From Corynebacterium urealyticum (GTDB taxonomy: Bacteria > Actinomycetota > Actinomycetes > Mycobacteriales > Mycobacteriaceae): 64,000 nt of DNA. The stretch lies in contig DYZK01000007.1 of NCBI GenBank assembly GCA_020741275.1, positions 1 to 64,000 on the forward strand, in the 5' to 3' direction. This document shows, piece after piece, positions 47,155 to 57,240 of the stretch (positions within the stretch are counted from its first letter, which is position 1; every line of letters begins with the position of its first letter). The position numbers were made by a program, and so were the translations under genes. The notes under the pieces are model-generated. The model had not been told where the DNA came from. It did no database searches and saw only the letters and a list, made by a program, of their open reading frames with translations.

Positions 47155-48666
47155 CTACTGCAGCGCGCTGGTCAGGCGGAAGACATTATCGAGGTACTGC
47201 TTGTACCACGGGCGGTTCTTCCACTCCTTCAGATCGAGGTGGAGGGAGGCTTCGCGGTAGGCGTCGATGATCTCCTGGAGGCTGTCCATGACCGCGCCCT
47301 CAAAGGTCATGAGGGTGATCTCGTAATTCAGCCCGAAGGAGCGCATGTCCATGTTGGAGCTGCCCATGACGGCCACCTCACCGTCGGCGATGGCGCACTT
47401 GGTGTGCAGCACGGCGGGGGCGGGGTACTGGTAGATCTCCACGCCGGATTCCATGAGTTCCTCGTAGTAGGAGGCCTGCGCGTGCCCGACCATCATCTGA
47501 TCGGATTCCTCGGAGACGTACAGCGACACCTTCACCCCGCGGTAGGCCGCGGTGGTGACGGCCTCGAGGAGGGATTCGTCGGGAATGAAGTAGGGGCTGA
47601 CGATCTGCAGACTCTCCTTGGCGTGATGCGCCATGGAGACAAACAGCCGCAGGTTCGGCTCGGTGGTGAATCCGGGCCCGGAGGGGACGAGCTGCATGAG
47701 CTCGGCGCCGGTGTCCTTCTGTGCGGTGGCGAGACGTTCCGCGTGGACAGAGGGGTCGATGAGGTCCAGCGTCTCGCCGGATTCGGTGTACCAGTCGACA
47801 GCGAAGACAGAGTTGATGATCGACACAATGGGCCCGGTGAACTCGCCCATGATGTCCACCCACTGTCGGCCGAGTTTGAGGTTGCCGGAGTTGAGGTAGC
47901 TGGCGTCGATCATATTCTGCGAGCCCATGAAGGCGCGCTCCCCATCGATGATGACGAGCTTGCGATGATTGCGCAGGTCAGGCCTGCGGAACTTCCAGCG
48001 CCAGGGCTTCAGCGGCAGCATGGCGTACCACTCGATGCCCAGCCGGTCGAGTTTGCGGCCGAACAGGTGGGATTCCGGGTATTTCATGGAGCCCACGTGG
48101 TCGTACATGAGGCGCACTGCCACGCCCCGGTCGGCGGCCCGGGCCAGTGCCTGGAAGAAGGGGTCGGTGGTTTCGTCCCAGGCCATGATGTAGATCTCGA
48201 CGTTGACGTAGCGCTGGGCCTCGTCGATGGCGTTGGCGATCGCGCGGATGGATTCCGCGTAGTCGGAGTACATCTTCTGCATGGTGCCGCCCACCGCGGG
48301 CATCGCGGTGAGTTCGCGGTTGAGCTGCACCATGGAGAGCTGCTCTTCGGTGACGTCCAGGCCTTTGGGGACATCCGGCTCCCCGCTGGACATGTCGCGG
48401 ATCAGCTCATTGGCCTGCACCTGGATCTTGTGGCGGCGCCGGTTGACCACCGGCGAGCCGATCATGACGAACAGCAGGATGCCGATGAAGGGGATGAGAA
48501 AAATAGCCAGCAGCCAGGCCATGGCCGAGGACGGGCGGCGCTTCTGCGGCACCCACCCCAGGGCCACGAACTTCAGCACGTAGTCCAGCCCGACGATGAG
48601 GAAGTGGTACCACTGAAGTTGGTCCACTACTCCCACCGCCATTTGGACTGGCTCTAGCCACCACAT
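47155..48666 (-). CDS. cls: cardiolipin synthase (two PLD/HKD motifs)
   Basis: HRKLVIIDGERAFMGSQN and HTKCAIADGEVAVMGSSNMDMRSF. Confidence 0.92.
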   Translation of the reverse strand: MWWLEPVQMAVGVVDQLQWYHFLIVGLDYVLKFVALGWVPQKRRPSSAMAWLLAIFLIPFIGILLFVMIGSPVVNRRRHKIQVQANELIRDMSSGEPDVPKGLDVTEEQLSMVQLNRELTAMPAVGGTMQKMYSDYAESIRAIANAIDEAQRYVNVEIYIMAWDETTDPFFQALARAADRGVAVRLMYDHVGSMKYPESHLFGRKLDRLGIEWYAMLPLKPWRWKFRRPDLRNHRKLVIIDGERAFMGSQNMIDASYLNSGNLKLGRQWVDIMGEFTGPIVSIINSVFAVDWYTESGETLDLIDPSVHAERLATAQKDTGAELMQLVPSGPGFTTEPNLRLFVSMAHHAKESLQIVSPYFIPDESLLEAVTTAAYRGVKVSLYVSEESDQMMVGHAQASYYEELMESGVEIYQYPAPAVLHTKCAIADGEVAVMGSSNMDMRSFGLNYEITLMTFEGAVMDSLQEIIDAYREASLHLDLKEWKNRPWYKQYLDNVFRLTSALQ

Positions 48667-48687
48667 CTGCTTGTTCCTCTTGGCTGT

Positions 48688-49464
48688 TTAAACGGTGTAG
48701 TCGATGATGACGGGTGCGTGGTCGGACGCGCCCTTGCCCTTGCGCTCGTCCCGGTCCACGCGCCCGGCCTCGGGTGTTAGCCCGCGGGCGTACTGCAGGT
48801 CGATGCGGATGCCTTCGTTCTTCTGGAAGCGCATGGCCTGGTAGTCCCAGTAGGTGTACTGGTCGGCGACGAGCTCCGTGGCCTGGGTCAGGCCAGCATC
48901 CTCCAGCGCGGTGAGCCGCTTGCGCTCGTTCGGGGTGACATGGGTTTTGCCCTCGAACCAGCTGCGGTCCCAGACGTCCTCGTCACGGGGTGCGATGTTG
49001 AAGTCGCCGGTCAGCACCAACTTCTCCGCGGTGCCGTCCTCCCCGGCGTTTTTCGCGTAGGACGCCAACGCGTCCAGCCAGGCCAGCTTGTAGCTGTAGT
49101 GCGGGTCGCGGATTTCTCGGCCGTTGGGTACGTACAGGCTCCACACCCTCACGCCGTTGCAGACCGCGCCGATAGCGCGGGCTTCCTGCTCCTGTGGTGC
49201 GTTGAGGTCCTTATCGAAGCCGGGCTGGCCGAACTCGGTCTGCACGTCCTCCAGACCCACCCGGGACAGGATGGCGACCCCGTTGAAGGAGTGCAGGCCG
49301 TGGTGGGCCTGCTCGTAGCCGGTGTCGCTGAAGTCCGGGAACTGCTTGTCCGTGCACTTGGTTTCCTGCAGGCACAGCACGTCCACGTCGGAGCGTTCCA
49401 GGAAGGCTCGGACCCGGTCTTCGCGGGTGCGGACGGAGTTGATGTTCCACGTGGCGATACGCAT
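48688..49464 (-). CDS. xthA: exodeoxyribonuclease III
   Basis: MRIATWNINSVRTREDRVRAFLERSDVDVLCLQETKC; GDFNIAPRDEDVWD; KGKGASDHAPVIIDY. Confidence 0.92.
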   Translation of the reverse strand: MRIATWNINSVRTREDRVRAFLERSDVDVLCLQETKCTDKQFPDFSDTGYEQAHHGLHSFNGVAILSRVGLEDVQTEFGQPGFDKDLNAPQEQEARAIGAVCNGVRVWSLYVPNGREIRDPHYSYKLAWLDALASYAKNAGEDGTAEKLVLTGDFNIAPRDEDVWDRSWFEGKTHVTPNERKRLTALEDAGLTQATELVADQYTYWDYQAMRFQKNEGIRIDLQYARGLTPEAGRVDRDERKGKGASDHAPVIIDYTV

Positions 49465-49556
49465 AGATGACAGCCTACTGAAGCCTGCGGACACGCCCTG
49501 CACGGCGGGGGAGTCTCTTCGTTCTGCGGCGGGCGTCCGCCCAGCGCGCCCGGTTT

Positions 49557-50723
49557 TTAGTCCAGCTGCAGGCTGCGGTGCCGGTGGTGTTCGGAGAAAC
49601 CCAGGTCGTGGTACAGCCCGCGGCCGGCGGTGTTGCTCTCGATGACCTCCAGGTAGGCCTCCGTGGCACCGTGCCTTGCACCCCAGTGCAGCAACACTCG
49701 ACCCAGATAGGTGGCCAGCCCGTGGCGTCGGAACTCCGGCAGAACCTCCACCGCGGAGTAGCCCAGGAAGGAGCGCCCGGCCTCGGTGGTGGTGATTGTC
49801 GCGCGGGTGATCGCGGCCAGGGTCCCGCCGATGCGGACCTGTGCGAAGCCCAGTGTGCCGTCGATGCGCGTGCGCAGCAGTTCCAGGGCGTGTTCGGGCA
49901 GTGGTTGGCCGCGGAAGTGGTAGCGGGAGAGCCACTCCTCGGTGGGTTGGTCCAGCACCTCGATTTCCAGGGCCTGGCCCGCGAAGTTGGGGTGAACCAG
50001 GCCCGCGTCGCCGCTGAGCACCGGGGGCTCATTGAGGCCCTCCAGCTCGCGGGTCATGACGATAATCTCCGGCCCGCGCGTGCCTTCCAGATTCTCCGCG
50101 GTCCGCCCGATGCGGTCCGGCACCATGAGTGCTGCGGGCAGCTCGTGCTGGGCGTAGAAGGCCTTGATCCCCTCCACTGGGACCGGCTGCAGCGCCGCAT
50201 TGGGGCCCAGCGGCACGGCGGTGTTGGAGCGTTCGGTGATCCCGTCGCCCGCGCGGCACAGCCAGCCTTCAACCCAGGTGTTCTCGGTGCCGGGGAAGGC
50301 CTGCGCGATGGCTTCCTCGACCGCCCGGATGTCGCTGTTGCGCACCGGCTTGGTGCTCAAGGTTTTTAGGACGACGACGCTGCCCGCCGCGATCTCCACC
50401 GGCTCTTGTGCTGCTGCGTTGGGCTCCCGCTTCCGGGGTGCGGGGCGGACGACCAGCGGATCCACGCTGAGAAGCGTGCCGATGACGTCGCTGACCTCCG
50501 GCCGACCGGATTCGGCGAGCCGGCCCGTCACCCGGCGCACCACGACCCGCACGCCCGGGCGTACCGATACCGGGTCGGTGCGGCGGGAGAGTGGGAAGTC
50601 CAGGCCGGGGACGCGCCGGGCGCCGGCGGCCGCGGCGACGAGGTCGGTATCCACCTCGTGGGGCGTGGTCGCGTTGTCAGCTGCGGCGTGTGTTCCTGGC
50701 TGTTGTGCGGAGTGATCCTTCAT
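49557..50723 (-). CDS. GNAT family N-acetyltransferase
   Basis: VEVLPEFRRHGLATYLGRVLLHWGARHGATEAYLEVIESNTAGRGLYHDLGFSEHHRH. Confidence 0.85.
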   Translation of the reverse strand: MKDHSAQQPGTHAAADNATTPHEVDTDLVAAAAGARRVPGLDFPLSRRTDPVSVRPGVRVVVRRVTGRLAESGRPEVSDVIGTLLSVDPLVVRPAPRKREPNAAAQEPVEIAAGSVVVLKTLSTKPVRNSDIRAVEEAIAQAFPGTENTWVEGWLCRAGDGITERSNTAVPLGPNAALQPVPVEGIKAFYAQHELPAALMVPDRIGRTAENLEGTRGPEIIVMTRELEGLNEPPVLSGDAGLVHPNFAGQALEIEVLDQPTEEWLSRYHFRGQPLPEHALELLRTRIDGTLGFAQVRIGGTLAAITRATITTTEAGRSFLGYSAVEVLPEFRRHGLATYLGRVLLHWGARHGATEAYLEVIESNTAGRGLYHDLGFSEHHRHRSLQLD

Positions 50724-50741
50724 GGGGCGGCTAGCTAATCC

Positions 50742-51413
50742 TTAAGCTTCGGCCGAACCGACGTCGTCGTGCCCGAAGGGGTCCTTATCGACCCCTGGCA
50801 GCCAGGTCCGGTTGCCCTCGACGTTCCAGCCCTCGGCCTTGAAAGCCTTCTTCGCGGCGCGCTTGTTCCGGCCGATGAGGGTGTCGGTGTAGAGGAAGCC
50901 GTCCAGGTGACCGACCTCGTGCTGCAGGCAGCGGGCGAAAAAGCCGTAGCCTTCGACGGTCACCGGCTCGCCGTTTTCGTCGATGCCGGTCACGCGTGCC
51001 CAATCGGCGCGGCCGGTGGGGAAGGAGTAGCCGGGGACGGAGAGGCAGCCTTCCTCGTCCTCGTACTCATCGGGCATGGTTTCCGGGATTTCGCTGGTTT
51101 CCAGCACCGGGTTGATGACGGTGCCGCGGCGCATCGGGCCACCCTGGGCAGCGATTTCTTCCTCGGTGCGCTGCTCGCCGTCGGGTCCGTCGATGTCTGG
51201 GCAGTGGTAGACGAAGAGTCGCTTGGCGACCCCCACCTGGTTGCCTGCCAGGCCAACGCCGTGGGCGCGGTCCATGGTTTCGTGCATGTCCGCGATGAAC
51301 TTCTTGAATTCCTCGGTGGGGACGCCGTTGGCGTCGAGGTCTGGTTCCCCGACCTTGTTGGTGGGGTTGTGCAGGACGGGATCGCCAGCGATGACGATGG
51401 GCAGAACAGTCAT
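50742..51413 (-). CDS. def: peptide deformylase
   Basis: [34 protein letters not shown]. Confidence 0.92.
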   Translation of the reverse strand: MTVLPIVIAGDPVLHNPTNKVGEPDLDANGVPTEEFKKFIADMHETMDRAHGVGLAGNQVGVAKRLFVYHCPDIDGPDGEQRTEEEIAAQGGPMRRGTVINPVLETSEIPETMPDEYEDEEGCLSVPGYSFPTGRADWARVTGIDENGEPVTVEGYGFFARCLQHEVGHLDGFLYTDTLIGRNKRAAKKAFKAEGWNVEGNRTWLPGVDKDPFGHDDVGSAEA

Positions 51414-51464
51414 GGCGACCATTTTAGGGTGCGTGGCGTTGAAGGGCCGAAGTGCACTAGCTTT

Positions 51465-51707
51465 ATGAGCATGCCAGCCTCCGTGAATCCCGAAAAATCT
51501 GCTCTGAGTGAGCGGGAGCGCGCCATGCTGGAATTTGAGCGGCAGTGGTGGCGGCACCCGGGGGCGAAGGGGGAGGCGATCCAGGATCGTTTCGGGGTGA
51601 AGCCGGTGCGCTATTTCCAGCAGTTGAATCGGTTGATTGAGAAGCCGGAGGCCCTGGACTTCGATCCGGTGTTGGTGCGCACCCTGCTGCGCCGCCGGGA
51701 GGAGTGA
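51465..51707 (+). CDS. DUF3263-type small protein
   Basis: [67 protein letters not shown]. Confidence 0.78.
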   Translation: MSMPASVNPEKSALSERERAMLEFERQWWRHPGAKGEAIQDRFGVKPVRYFQQLNRLIEKPEALDFDPVLVRTLLRRREE

Positions 51708-51779
51708 GCGCCCCGGAATAGCGGGGCTTCTCGGCGCGCCATTCTCGTGGCGGGTGTGACTGTAGTTAAGATTTGTGTC

Positions 51780-52913
51780 GTGACTGATTCGAATCGACCA
51801 CGCCATTCCCTCGACGACAACTTCGACGACGACCGCCCCCTCGACCTGGAGCCGCAGCACGGCGCCCATGAGGGCCCGGTCGACGCCGAGTTTGAGGACG
51901 CGGAATATTCCGACTACGACGCGGACGGCTACGAAAGCTACGACGATGGCTATGCCGAGTACGAGGATTACGACGGCGATGACGGCGAGCACGGCGACTA
52001 CGCCGATCACGACGACGAGTACGCAGGGTACGGGGACTACGACGACGAGTCCGCCGCCGCGGCCCAGCGCCACCACGAGGCAGGCCGCCGCCGCATCGGC
52101 GGAGCCGCAGTAGCTGGCGCAGCCGGTGCCGGGGCAGCTGGGGCTGGCGCTGGGTCCGCGGGTGCAACGGCAGCTGGGGCTGGCGCCGGTGAGGCCGGCT
52201 CCGGTGCCGCGGCTGGCGAGCCTGGTGGCCAAGTTGGTGCGGAGGCCCGCTCCGGCCAGGGCCTGCCACTGCGCGGCCTGGCCATGGTGTTGATTGCCGT
52301 CGCGATCGCACTGATCGCCTGGGGCGCGGTCAGCTTCGTCAACGGCGGCGATTCCAAGGACGGCAACGTCCAGGCCGGTCAGGGGGACGAGGACACCAGC
52401 AACCTGAGCCCTGCCGAGCAGGCGCGCCTGGCCAAGGAGAAGGAAAACGCCGAGCGTCAGGCTGCCCGCGACAAGGCCGCCAACGATGCAAAGGCTGAGG
52501 AAGCAAAAAAGGCGGAGGCCGAGAAGAAGGCCGCCGAGGAAGCCGAGAACGCCGAGAACCAGGGGGTGCTGAGCGACAAGGACCGCGAGGCCACCCACGT
52601 CACCGTCCTGAACAACTCCCCGATCGAGGGCCTGGCCGGGCGCACCGCCGACGGCCTGCGCGGCGAGAAGTGGGATGCGAAGTCGATCGGTAACCTGCCG
52701 GATTCCGCGTACGTCTTCCGCGAGTCCGTCGTGCTGTACCCGGCCGGCGACGCGAAGGCGAAGGCCGCTGCCGAGCAGATCGCCAAGGATCACGGCCTCG
52801 AGGCCCGCGAGCGCAATCGTGAGATCGACGATTCCCTCCGCGACGTCCAGCTGCTGGACGGTCCGGCACCGGGCGCGGTGATTGTTGTCACGGTGAATGA
52901 CTTGTCTCGCTAG
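51780..52913 (+). CDS. LytR C-terminal domain protein with acidic/Tyr-rich N-terminus and one TM segment
   Basis: GTG start; [27 protein letters not shown]...[25 protein letters not shown] LytR_C-like pattern. Confidence 0.78.
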   Translation: MTDSNRPRHSLDDNFDDDRPLDLEPQHGAHEGPVDAEFEDAEYSDYDADGYESYDDGYAEYEDYDGDDGEHGDYADHDDEYAGYGDYDDESAAAAQRHHEAGRRRIGGAAVAGAAGAGAAGAGAGSAGATAAGAGAGEAGSGAAAGEPGGQVGAEARSGQGLPLRGLAMVLIAVAIALIAWGAVSFVNGGDSKDGNVQAGQGDEDTSNLSPAEQARLAKEKENAERQAARDKAANDAKAEEAKKAEAEKKAAEEAENAENQGVLSDKDREATHVTVLNNSPIEGLAGRTADGLRGEKWDAKSIGNLPDSAYVFRESVVLYPAGDAKAKAAAEQIAKDHGLEARERNREIDDSLRDVQLLDGPAPGAVIVVTVNDLSR

Positions 52914-53029
52914 GCGATCTGCAAGGATAGGGAAATAGAACGCGCCGGGGTTCCGCGCCCCGGCTTCACGCGATAGCCGCGCCACGCAGCACCGCCGACT
53001 ATGACAGCCGTGCTGTACCGAGCGAAGGG

Positions 53030-54226
53030 ATGATTGGGCCGATGGACTTTCCCGGATCTGAACCCACCGTTGGACTCGAGTGGGAGGTCGCCCTCATCGA
53101 CCCGGAGACCCTGGACCTGGTGCCACGCGCCGGTGAACTGCTTGACCTCATGGATGAGGTCTACCCGGGCCACCGTGTGACCCGCGAGTTCATGGCCAAC
53201 ACCGTGGAGATGGTCACCACCGTTCACGATGGCATCCCCGCCGCCGTGGAGGACCTGCGCGAGCAGCTGCTGCAGCTGCTGGACTGCGCCGATCGCATCG
53301 GCGTGCAGCTGTTTTCTGCGGGTACCCACCCGTTCACCAACTGGGGCGACCAGGAGATGAGCGACAAGGGAAGCTACCGGGAGATCATCAAGCGCACCCA
53401 GTACTGGGGTCGGCAGATGATCATCTGGGGCATCCACGTGCACGTCGGCGTGGGCTCGAAGGAGAAGGTCTGGCCGATCATCAACGCGGTGATGACGCAC
53501 TACCCGCACGTGCTGGCGATGTCGGCCTCCTCCCCGGCGTGGGAGGGCCTGGATACCGGCTATGCCTCGAACCGCACCCTGCTCTATCAGCAGCTGCCGA
53601 CCGCAGGCATTCCTTACCAATTCGCCTCCTGGGATGAGTGGGAGGAATTCAACCGCGATCAGGATTTTTCCGGCGTGATTAACCACACCGGTTCCATGCA
53701 TTTCGACGTCCGCCCGTCCAAGTACGGCACCATCGAGGTTCGCTTTGCGGATTCCACGATGGCAATCTGGGAGGTCGCGGCGATCAGCGCGTACCTGCAT
53801 TGCCTGGTCGTGTACTTCGAGCGGATGTACGACGCGGGCGAGGAACTGCCGAGCCTGCAGCAGTGGCACGTGGCGGAGAATAAGTGGCGCGCCGCGCGCT
53901 ATGGCCTGGATGCGGAGATCATCATCGATCGGGAGACGACGGAGCGGATGGTCACCGACGAGCTGTGCCGGTGGGTGGAGGAGCTCTCCCCGCTGGCTGA
54001 GGAGCTGGGCTGCAAGGCTGAGCTGCAGGATGTGCTCCGCCTGATCGAGACGGGCGGGGATTATGACCGCCAGCGCGCGGCGGCCCGCGCGGCCGGCGCC
54101 GCATTGGAGCCGGGGGTGCGCACCCGAGGGGATGCGGGTGCCGAGGAGGGCTTCACTCAGCCGCAGGCGTGGCGCGCGGCGGTGGAGCTGACGGCGCGCA
54201 CGCTGCGGGAGACCGCTCGGGACTAG
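53030..54226 (+). CDS. YbdK-type carboxylate-amine (glutamate--cysteine) ligase
   Basis: [54 protein letters not shown]. Confidence 0.88.
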   Translation: MIGPMDFPGSEPTVGLEWEVALIDPETLDLVPRAGELLDLMDEVYPGHRVTREFMANTVEMVTTVHDGIPAAVEDLREQLLQLLDCADRIGVQLFSAGTHPFTNWGDQEMSDKGSYREIIKRTQYWGRQMIIWGIHVHVGVGSKEKVWPIINAVMTHYPHVLAMSASSPAWEGLDTGYASNRTLLYQQLPTAGIPYQFASWDEWEEFNRDQDFSGVINHTGSMHFDVRPSKYGTIEVRFADSTMAIWEVAAISAYLHCLVVYFERMYDAGEELPSLQQWHVAENKWRAARYGLDAEIIIDRETTERMVTDELCRWVEELSPLAEELGCKAELQDVLRLIETGGDYDRQRAAARAAGAALEPGVRTRGDAGAEEGFTQPQAWRAAVELTARTLRETARD

Positions 54227-54338
54227 CTCGCAGCTGCCACCGGGGCGCCGGACGCTTGCTCCGCCCCCGCAGCACACTGCCTCCCACGCGCACGCCCACG
54301 CGCCTACACGCACGTCCCGCATCCGGCATTGCACAGCA

Positions 54339-54382
54339 CAGCGCCCGCGGCTGCCTTTAAGAAGTGGCAACCGCGGGCGCTG
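54339..54382. terminator. convergent bidirectional terminator
   Basis: CAGCGCCCGCGG...CCGCGGGCGCTG. Confidence 0.7.
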
Positions 54383-54456
54383 AAAGCACTGGTGAGGCGC
54401 TGGGGTTTTGGAGTTTTTTTAAGGCCGTCGCGTGGCCTTGTTATCAAGCTCTTGCC

Positions 54457-55056
54457 TTAGCGGCGGTGCAGCAGCGCTGCGGCAGAGCACAGCGCGTTAG
54501 CGATCGAGGTATCGCGATCCGCACCGAAGCCGACGGCCCAGGTCCGCTTCCCGTTGTGGGTGGCGAAGATGAAGGTCGCGGTGGCTTCGAAGATCTCGTA
54601 CTGGTGGAACTTCAGGATCTCCACGGCCAGGTCGTGATCAGCCAGGATCTCGGACATCGCGGAGGATGCGCCCATCGCGGTGATGGACACCCGGGTGCCC
54701 TGCTGGTCGGTGCGCAGGCCTCGGATGCTGATCTCGTACTGGCGCTTGCCCGCAGACTTCCGCTGGGAGCGCAGCTGCTCCACCTGGATGTCGTTGGGGG
54801 AGTAGGAGCTCCGGAAGGTCTTCCAGTCCATGCCGCGGGCCTCGCCGCGCATCGCCTTGGGCAGTCGCTGCCCGAAGCGGGAGCGGAATGGGTCCTCGGC
54901 GAAGGTGCGGGTGCGCTGGCGGCGCTTCTGGATGCGCGTCTGGGTTTGCGCGTTGAAGGTGATGGAGTTGGAGCGCAGCGCCGGGGTGGTGGTGTAGCTC
55001 TTGTGCTCTCGGCGGCTGGTCTCCGGCTTCGCGAAGCGAATCAGCGTGGTGCTCAT
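54457..55056 (-). CDS. stand-alone protein resembling the linker plus allosteric/dimerisation domain of 2-isopropylmalate synthase (no catalytic barrel)
   Basis: RSRFGQRLPKAMRGEA...MDWKTFRSSY linker-like; VSITAMGASSAMSEILADHDLAVEILKFHQYEIFEATATFIFATHNGKRTWAVGFGADRDTSIANALCSAAAL resembles the LeuA regulatory domain. Confidence 0.6.
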   Translation of the reverse strand: MSTTLIRFAKPETSRREHKSYTTTPALRSNSITFNAQTQTRIQKRRQRTRTFAEDPFRSRFGQRLPKAMRGEARGMDWKTFRSSYSPNDIQVEQLRSQRKSAGKRQYEISIRGLRTDQQGTRVSITAMGASSAMSEILADHDLAVEILKFHQYEIFEATATFIFATHNGKRTWAVGFGADRDTSIANALCSAAALLHRR

Positions 55057-55177
55057 GGTCACTCTTCCTCGTTGTGGTCGGTCCTGGTGGCGCTTGGCGG
55101 TTGTGCTTGTGCGCCGGTTGTTCGGTTCATGGACCGACTCTTAAGCGTGTGCGCTTGTTACCCCGGTGGTGGAGGGG

Positions 55178-55237
55178 TCAGTCCGCGCCTCCACCCGGGT
55201 TGGGTACTCGCTTAAGAAGAATTGTGATCATGGGCAT
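55178..55237 (-). CDS. putative 19-aa leader peptide MPMITILLKRVPNPGGGAD
   Basis: ATG preceded by AAAGGGA; Ile/Leu run overlaps one arm of a nested inverted repeat upstream of the LeuA-like gene. Confidence 0.5.
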   Translation of the reverse strand: MPMITILLKRVPNPGGGAD

Positions 55238-55424
55238 GAATATATCCCTTTCTTTTCACCCCCGCGAGTTGTTCAACAGCTTTTAGACCCAAATGGGGGT
55301 GCAACAGGTGGGATTTATCATCCCATAATATGGGACGCGGCCCGGGGTGTGTGCCCACGGACCGCGTTCACTGTTCCTCGCCCTTCCCTTTTATTTGGGA
55401 CGTCGCCAGCCTCACGCCTGGCGC

Positions 55425-57236
55425 TCAGCCCTGCGGGATATGAAACTTCTCCCAGGCCTTCCATCGCGGGGAGGGTTCCAGGAGCTGGCTTTCCTCGCCG
55501 GCCTCGAAGCGCTTGCCGTCGAAGACCTGGATGTGGCGGGCTGGGTCAGTCTCTTCCGCAAAGTTCGACACAGTAGAGCTCGGTGCAGCGGCCTCTGCGG
55601 CGCCCGCCTCACCCCGGTAGCGCTCGAAGCCCGGGTCGAGGTCGTGGAGGAACTTCCGCCAGCGGCGCAGCATGGCCTCGCTGGTGCGGTTCATCTGCTT
55701 CGCGCCACCGAGCGCGAGGGCGAGCTTGCCGCGGCTGGTGTCCACCCGGCGGAACAGCAGTGGCAGGTCGAGGGCGTGGGTCGCGCCCATCCCGCTGAGT
55801 TCCAGGGAGGGGGTGGTCATGTCCAGCCGGTAGAACCACACCTTGCCCGTGGGGTGCTGCTCGGCCAGTAGATAGGCCGGGGCCACGAAGATCGCGTGCC
55901 CGGTGAACTCGCCCACTACGGAGCGACGCTGAACACCCTTGTAGTGCTGGAGGAGTTCCTCGACGTCCGTGCTCACGTGCTCGGCGAGCGTGAGGGTGCG
56001 CGACCACTGGTGCTTGGTGCGCAGTGGTTCCCAGCGCATGAGGCGGTACTCGTCGCGGTTATAGCCCACGAGCAGCGGCAGGTCGCGCTGCGCACCCTTG
56101 GCCAGCGGGTGCTTCGGCAGCAGGTCGCCGTCCACGATGGGGGCGAAGGGTCCGGAGACCCCCGGTGCGTAGCGGAGGTTGTGGGCCACGAGGGTCTCGG
56201 TAATCTCGCCCAGTTCGGTGGCGGTGGCGCCGAAGAGGTCATCGATGCTGAGGCCACCGGTCTCGGGCACCTCTGCCTTGGCTTTGTCCTTCTCGACGAG
56301 CCCCCGGATCCGGGCGAGTTCCGCCACGGCCTGCTCGCGCCAGTACTTGGCGTTCTCCGGGGTATGCACCATGGCGCCCGCGGGGGACTGCGCGATGGCG
56401 CCGGCGATCACGCCCTCCAGGGCAGGGCTGGTCATCAGCGCGGTAACCATCGCACCTCCGGAGGACTCGCCGAAGATGGTGATGCGCTCCGGGTCCCCGC
56501 CGAAGGCGCGGGCATTGGCCTGGATCCATCTCAGAGCCTCGATGATGTCGGAGAGCCCGGCGTTGGTGTCGATGCGCTCGTCGGCGAAGTCCTTGCCGAA
56601 GAAGAGCTGGCCGAACATGCCGAGCCGGTAATTCACGCCCACGTAGATGGAGTCAGTGGCCTGGGCGAAGTGCTCGCCGGAACGCTGCGGATCGGCCGCG
56701 GAGCCGTGGACGTTGCTGCCGCCGTGCAGGTGAACCGCGATCGGGCGGCGCGCCGTGGCGTCGATCGCGTGCTCCTTATTAATAGGGGCTGTTGCGGGGT
56801 CCGCGGCCGTGGTGTTGTCCACATCAGCAGCCGTGTCAGCGCCCTGTGTTGTGCCCCGTGCCGTACCACGGGGCACAACGACGCTCAGCCACAGGCAGTC
56901 CTCGGAGCCGATCCAACCGGTGGCCTTGTTGCGGAATTGGTAGCAGTATTCGCCATCCGCGCGGGCCTCGAAGGTGCCCTCCCAAGGTGCGATGGGCTCG
57001 GCGCGGCGGAAGCGGCGGGGTCCAATGGGTGGCTGGGCGTAGGGGATGCCACGGAAGGCTGCGGTGCCGGTTTCCGCGTGCCCCTTGACCGCGCCGGTGG
57101 TGGTCTGGACGGTCCAGAAGTCACCGGGCGCGGGGGAGCGCTGTGCTGCGCCCGCCTGTCCAGCGCCGTCTTTCTTTTCAGCACCACCCGCGTTCGCGGG
57201 CGCCTTCTTCGCGCCGCCTGCAACCGATTCCGCCAT
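55425..57236 (-). CDS. type-B carboxylesterase
   Basis: FRGIPYAQPPIGPRRFRRAEP, EDCLWLSVVVP, ITIFGESSGGAMV. Confidence 0.9.
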   Translation of the reverse strand: MAESVAGGAKKAPANAGGAEKKDGAGQAGAAQRSPAPGDFWTVQTTTGAVKGHAETGTAAFRGIPYAQPPIGPRRFRRAEPIAPWEGTFEARADGEYCYQFRNKATGWIGSEDCLWLSVVVPRGTARGTTQGADTAADVDNTTAADPATAPINKEHAIDATARRPIAVHLHGGSNVHGSAADPQRSGEHFAQATDSIYVGVNYRLGMFGQLFFGKDFADERIDTNAGLSDIIEALRWIQANARAFGGDPERITIFGESSGGAMVTALMTSPALEGVIAGAIAQSPAGAMVHTPENAKYWREQAVAELARIRGLVEKDKAKAEVPETGGLSIDDLFGATATELGEITETLVAHNLRYAPGVSGPFAPIVDGDLLPKHPLAKGAQRDLPLLVGYNRDEYRLMRWEPLRTKHQWSRTLTLAEHVSTDVEELLQHYKGVQRRSVVGEFTGHAIFVAPAYLLAEQHPTGKVWFYRLDMTTPSLELSGMGATHALDLPLLFRRVDTSRGKLALALGGAKQMNRTSEAMLRRWRKFLHDLDPGFERYRGEAGAAEAAAPSSTVSNFAEETDPARHIQVFDGKRFEAGEESQLLEPSPRWKAWEKFHIPQG

Positions 57237-57240
57237 CGCG

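Noticed and set aside
52084-52230. Ala/Gly-coding GC repeats possibly a tandem array
   Set aside because: Explained as low-complexity coding sequence in the LytR_C protein; no regular DNA period.
50742-52985. 747-aa minus-strand ORF
   Set aside because: Only the C-terminal part (50742-51413) is peptide deformylase; the rest is antisense to the DUF3263 and LytR_C genes and is low-complexity read-through in GC-rich DNA.
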